NCBI RefSeq assembly: GCF_900114605.1
Contig: NZ_FOTP01000002.1
Coordinates: forward strand, 496,001 to 560,000
Reading direction: 5' to 3'
DNA length: 64,000 nucleotides
From: Bradyrhizobium sp. NFR13
GTDB taxonomy: Bacteria; Pseudomonadota; Alphaproteobacteria; Rhizobiales; Xanthobacteraceae
Shown here: positions 60,626 to 64,000 of the stretch, one piece after another
How the letters are laid out: the number at the start of each line of letters is the position of its first letter
Position numbering within the stretch: the stretch's first letter is position 1
Notes under the pieces: generated by a model
The model's database searches: none
What the model saw: only the letters and a program-made list of their open reading frames with translations
What the model was told of the DNA's origin: nothing
Made by a program: the position numbers and the translations under genes

Positions 60626-61744
60626 CTAGCTCGCGAGATAGTCCGCTTTCACGCCGCCCGTCATCGGCTCCGGCACACCGGTTGTTGCCGGATAACTCAA
60701 CGGCAAGCCCAAGAGTGAACGCACTGCCAGAAACGCAAAAGCCTGCGCCTCCATCGCATCGGTGGACCAACCCAGCACATCTACGCTCTCGACTGTCGCA
60801 GCCGGCAATCGCTGCCGCAGCATATTCAGCATCGTCGGATTGCGTGCGCCGCCGCCAGTAATCACCCAGCTAAGCGGTGGCTTAGGCAACAGCGGCGCAA
60901 CGCTGGCGATGGTCGCAGCGGTGAACGCCGTCAAGGTCGCTGCGCCGTCCGCTGGCGTAACGTCTTCCAGCGTCAGTGCCGCAAAGTGATTGCGATCGAG
61001 CGATTTTGGCGGCGCTACCGCAAAGAACGGATTCTGCAATCCCTTCGCGATCCACGCATCATCGACGCGGCCTTGCGCCGCCAATGCGCCATCGGCATCG
61101 AACGGCTCCCCCGTTGCGCGCAACACGAAATCATCGAGTAGCGCATTGCCCGGACCGGTGTCGCAGGCAATCAACGCGATATCGCCATCAATGTAAGTCA
61201 CATTGGACACGCCGCCGATATTGACCACGGCAATGGGCCCGTCGCGATGCAGTCCCTCTGCCAACGCACGGTGATAGACCGGCACCAGCGGCGCTCCCTG
61301 CCCGCCCGCAGCCACGTCAGCCGCGCGCAGATCGTGGATCACCGGCAGGCCGACCATCCCGGCCAGACTCGCCGCGTCGCCAATCTGTACGGTGAGTCGA
61401 TCGGCGGGACGATGCAACACGGTCTGTCCGTGAAAGCCGACGATGTCGATGCTGTCTCGTGCGATGCCGTGATCAGTCAGAAACGCCTCGATGGCCTGGG
61501 CATGGGCCGATGTCACCACCCGCTCCGCCTCGGCCAGACTGCCCGGCCTTAGATCGCGCCGGCTCAGTTGCACGGCCTCGGCCAGCGCCTGGCGCAACAC
61601 GGCACGCTCAACCTCGCTATATGGCCGATACCCCGACGGGCCGAACGACCCGACCCGTTCGCCGTCAGTCTTGATCAGGGCGACATCGACCCCGTCCAGC
61701 GAGGTTCCGCTCATTAGTCCGATCGCGGTCAGCATATCAGGCAC
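60626..61744 (-). CDS. anmK: anhydro-N-acetylmuramic acid kinase
   Basis: A 372-residue kinase of the peptidoglycan recycling pathway, cleaving and phosphorylating 1,6-anhydro-MurNAc to MurNAc-6-phosphate. The ATP-binding opening [17 protein letters not shown] is at 7-22, and HGQTVLHRP and [10 protein letters not shown] are further family blocks; GGARNPTML is near the end. The GTG at 61744 with GAGGGG upstream is chosen; an ATG at 61735 is an alternative. It is divergent from tyrS, a common order in alphaproteobacteria. Its substrate arises from lytic transglycosylases such as the one at 10483-11712. Confidence 0.95.
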   Translation of the reverse strand: MPDMLTAIGLMSGTSLDGVDVALIKTDGERVGSFGPSGYRPYSEVERAVLRQALAEAVQLSRRDLRPGSLAEAERVVTSAHAQAIEAFLTDHGIARDSIDIVGFHGQTVLHRPADRLTVQIGDAASLAGMVGLPVIHDLRAADVAAGGQGAPLVPVYHRALAEGLHRDGPIAVVNIGGVSNVTYIDGDIALIACDTGPGNALLDDFVLRATGEPFDADGALAAQGRVDDAWIAKGLQNPFFAVAPPKSLDRNHFAALTLEDVTPADGAATLTAFTAATIASVAPLLPKPPLSWVITGGGARNPTMLNMLRQRLPAATVESVDVLGWSTDAMEAQAFAFLAVRSLLGLPLSYPATTGVPEPMTGGVKADYLAS

Positions 61745-61892
61745 GCGGCTAACCCCTCATTTTCGCGTCAAAACTTGTGTCGAAGCGCCCAATCTTATAA
61801 TGCCACAGGCACTTTGGGGCGGCCAGCACGCTCCCCACCTTGCCGCCAATCCATTGAGACAGCGTAAAATTATCCAACCGAGCCGTAAACCG

Positions 61893-63143
61893 ATGACCAC
61901 CTACAAGTCCGATTTTCTCAACGTCCTGCAGAGCCGCGGCCTGATCCATCAGGTCTCCGATGCCGAGGCGCTGGACGCCGCCTGCTGCAAGGGACCGGTC
62001 ACGGCTTATGTGGGCTATGACGCCACGGCGACCAGTCTGCATATCGGCAATCTGATCTCGGTGACCATGTTGTACTGGTTTCAGCAGACCGGCCATCGCC
62101 CGATCACGCTGATGGGTGGCGGCACCTCCATGGTCGGCGACCCGTCGTTCCGGGACGACCAGCGACAATTGCTGACGGTCGAGAAGATCGCGGAGAACAT
62201 CGAAGGCATCAAGAAGATCTTCGGCAAGATGCTGACCTATGGCGACGGCCCGACCGACGCACTGATGGTCAACAATGCGGACTGGCTGCTGAAGCTGAAC
62301 TATGTCGAATTCCTGCGCGACGTCGGCCGCCACTTCTCGGTCAATCGTATGTTGTCCTTCGACAGCGTGAAGCTGCGCCTTGATCGCGACCAGTCGCTGT
62401 CCTTCCTCGAATTCAACTACATGATCATGCAGGGCTACGACTTCGTCGAGCTCAACCGCCGCTACGGCACGCTGCTGCAGATGGGCGGCTCCGACCAGTG
62501 GGGCAACATCATCAATGGCGTCGATCTCAGCCACCGCATGGGCGGCCCGCAGCTCTACGCGCTGACAACGCCGCTGCTGACGAAGTCTTCCGGCGAGAAG
62601 ATGGGCAAGTCGGCCTCCGGCGCCGTCTGGCTCAATGGCGATCTCTTCAGCCCGTATGACTTCTGGCAGTATTTCCGGAACACCGAAGACGCTGATGTTG
62701 GCCGTTTCCTAAAGGTCTTCACGCGTCTGCCGCTAGACGAAATCGCCAAGCTCGCGGCCTTGGGCGGTTCGGAGATCAACGAGGCGAAGAAGATTCTCGC
62801 CACCGAAGCGACGGCCGTGGTGCACGGCCGCGATGCAGCAAATGCCGCTGCCGAGACGGCACGCAAGACCTTCGAGGAAGGCGCGCTCGCCGACAGCTTG
62901 CCGACCGTCAATATTCCGCAAGCTGAACTTGAAGCAGGCGTCGGTGTCCTTGCGGCCTTCGTCAATGCCGGTTTCGTCGCGTCGAACGGCGAAGCGCGGC
63001 GGCAGATCAAAGGCGGCGGCTTGCGCGTCAACGATGTTGCGGTCACCGACGAAAAGATGATGTTGACCCCCGCGTTGCTGACGGAAGGCGTCATCAAGCT
63101 CTCGCTCGGGAAAAAGCGGCACATCCTGCTCAAGCCTGCATAG
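61893..63143 (+). CDS. tyrS: tyrosyl-tRNA synthetase
   Basis: A 416-residue class I synthetase of the TyrRS type charging tRNA-Tyr. The HIGH-like motif is LHIGNL (49-54), the KMSKS loop is KMGKS (236-240), [13 protein letters not shown] and [20 protein letters not shown] bind tyrosine, and the C-terminus holds an S4 RNA-binding domain ([20 protein letters not shown]). The ATG at 61893 fits the family start (MTTYKSDFL), although the frame is open further upstream. Divergent from anmK. Confidence 0.96.
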   Translation: MTTYKSDFLNVLQSRGLIHQVSDAEALDAACCKGPVTAYVGYDATATSLHIGNLISVTMLYWFQQTGHRPITLMGGGTSMVGDPSFRDDQRQLLTVEKIAENIEGIKKIFGKMLTYGDGPTDALMVNNADWLLKLNYVEFLRDVGRHFSVNRMLSFDSVKLRLDRDQSLSFLEFNYMIMQGYDFVELNRRYGTLLQMGGSDQWGNIINGVDLSHRMGGPQLYALTTPLLTKSSGEKMGKSASGAVWLNGDLFSPYDFWQYFRNTEDADVGRFLKVFTRLPLDEIAKLAALGGSEINEAKKILATEATAVVHGRDAANAAAETARKTFEEGALADSLPTVNIPQAELEAGVGVLAAFVNAGFVASNGEARRQIKGGGLRVNDVAVTDEKMMLTPALLTEGVIKLSLGKKRHILLKPA

Positions 63144-63228
63144 CCACATTCGTCTGGCGCACTTGTTCATGCACTGCGAAACGCGCTCCATGGCGTAGCT
63201 GTCGCAAACGCCTTGAAGAAGAAGCCAG

Positions 63229-64000
63229 ATGGATTTGAAGACGTCCCACCGCACCGGACTGACTGTTCTCGGTGTCTGTTTCACGTTGTCCGTGCTGGGA
63301 CGCGGCCTGCAGGAAAGCTTCACTGTCTTTCTGCTCCCGATCTCGCAATCTTTCGGCTGGGATCGCGCCGAGGTCGTCTCGATCTATTCACTCATCGCGC
63401 TCTGCGTCGGCCTTGCCGGACCGTTGGTCGGACGGCTGTTCGACCGCTCCGGCCCGCGCACCGTGTTCCTGACCGGCATCGCCCTGCTTGGTGGTTCACT
63501 GCTCGCGGCAGCCTATGCAGAGAAACTCTGGCAATTTCAGCTCGCGCTCGGTCTCTGCCTGGGTTTTGCAATAGCCTGCATCGGCAATGTGCCTAACTCC
63601 CTGCTGCTCGGACGCTGGTTTGGCAAACGGCTGCCGACCGCGATGTCCATCGTGTATTCGGCAACCGGCGCCGGCGTGTTGTTGATGTTACCTATCGCCC
63701 AGTTGCTGATCGATCACGTCGAATGGCGTGGCGCCTATCGCATCTTCGGCTTTGGCGTCCTGGCGCTGCTGGTGCCCTTGCTGTTTCTGCCGTGGCGCCG
63801 GTTCGGCGCGGGCTCACCGCATCTCGAGAAGCCGCAGACAAGTGAGACGCTCATCGACGAGGGCTGGACCCTGATTAGCGCTATGCGCCATCATGCATTC
63901 TGGGCTTTGTTCGGGACCTTCTTCTTCACCGCCATAGGCATGTATGCGATCTCCCCGCAGGTCGTGGCCTATCTGATCGATGTCGGTTTCCCACCACTGC
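63229..64000 (+). CDS. MFS transporter, truncated by the window end
   Basis: At least 257 residues of a major facilitator permease, start MDLKTSHRTGLTVLGVCFTL; the rest lies past the window. Eight or more helices are visible. GPLVGRLFDRSGPRTVFLTG is the helix 2-3 loop motif (G-x-x-x-D-R-x-G), and the early block LGRGLQESFTVFLLPISQSF, followed by GWDRAE, is typical of the oxalate/formate antiporter-like (monocarboxylate) group. The substrate cannot be read. It lies 85 bases after tyrS in the same direction. Confidence 0.9.
   Translation, partial: MDLKTSHRTGLTVLGVCFTLSVLGRGLQESFTVFLLPISQSFGWDRAEVVSIYSLIALCVGLAGPLVGRLFDRSGPRTVFLTGIALLGGSLLAAAYAEKLWQFQLALGLCLGFAIACIGNVPNSLLLGRWFGKRLPTAMSIVYSATGAGVLLMLPIAQLLIDHVEWRGAYRIFGFGVLALLVPLLFLPWRRFGAGSPHLEKPQTSETLIDEGWTLISAMRHHAFWALFGTFFFTAIGMYAISPQVVAYLIDVGFPPL

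Noticed and set aside
1-64000. CRISPR array, insertion sequence, prophage or toxin-antitoxin pair
   Set aside because: No regular direct repeats with spacers, transposase, integrase, phage structural gene or recognised toxin-antitoxin pair was seen in reading the window. The short repeated hairpins are terminators or intergenic palindromes.

Overview
The window is a gene-dense, GC-rich stretch of an alphaproteobacterial chromosome, most likely from the Bradyrhizobium / Rhodopseudomonas / Tardiphaga group (order Hyphomicrobiales). This rests on a eukaryote-like glutamine synthetase II next to a DUF2735 gene, a class I PHA synthase, a Rhizobiales-type porin, a SUF-only Fe-S operon with SufT, and intergenic palindromic repeats of the kind common in bradyrhizobia. 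Nothing identifies the species. Almost everything reads as core or conserved accessory genome. I see no insertion sequence, prophage, CRISPR array, secretion system or recognised defence island.

Layout. 1-5.3 kb: small and broken genes, including a frameshifted glyoxalase I, a 26-residue membrane peptide, a glutathione transferase, a PilZ protein, tRNA-Glu(UUC), a DedA protein, a decayed secreted gene, and a 27-bp inverted copy of the 3' end of the tRNA. 5.4-7.4 kb: membrane genes (PrsW-like protease, HdeD-like protein). 7.4-10.4 kb: the elongation factor P locus, with epmB and epmA overlapping and divergent from efp. 10.5-16.4 kb: a lytic transglycosylase, then a probable catabolic operon (lyase, Bug-type binding protein, FumC-like enzyme) divergent from a GntR regulator with a perfect dyad between them. 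16.4-23.7 kb: a minus-strand run alaC, hom, glpX, GNAT, HAD, recJ, small gene. 24-31 kb: phaC, MAPEG, glutaminase, DUF2735, glnII with a sigma-54 promoter, and a CMD-family protein. 31-36 kb: argC and paiB, two tandem Tat-type metallo-beta-lactamase-fold proteins, a second DedA protein.

36-50.5 kb: a small histidine-bearing membrane protein, parE, two tandem SDR genes, an FAD monooxygenase, a secreted caspase-like protein translationally coupled to an NTF2-like protein, TetR and MFS genes, a DEAD-box helicase, a diguanylate cyclase, and a TfoX-domain protein with a histone-H1-like tail. 50.6-57.8 kb: the SUF operon, in transcription order cysteine desulfurase (NifS type), sufB, sufC, sufD, sufS, sufT, sufA. 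58-64 kb: alpha/beta hydrolase, porin, anmK divergent from tyrS, and an MFS transporter cut by the window edge.

The genes form a few coherent modules: EF-P lysylation, aspartate-family amino acid and gluconeogenic metabolism, nitrogen assimilation (glutaminase, GSII), and Fe-S assembly. The least explained items are the caspase/NTF2 pair, the GntR-controlled lyase/Bug/FumC-like operon, the TfoX fusion, and the inverted tRNA fragment. I found no clear new multi-gene system, and say so rather than force one.
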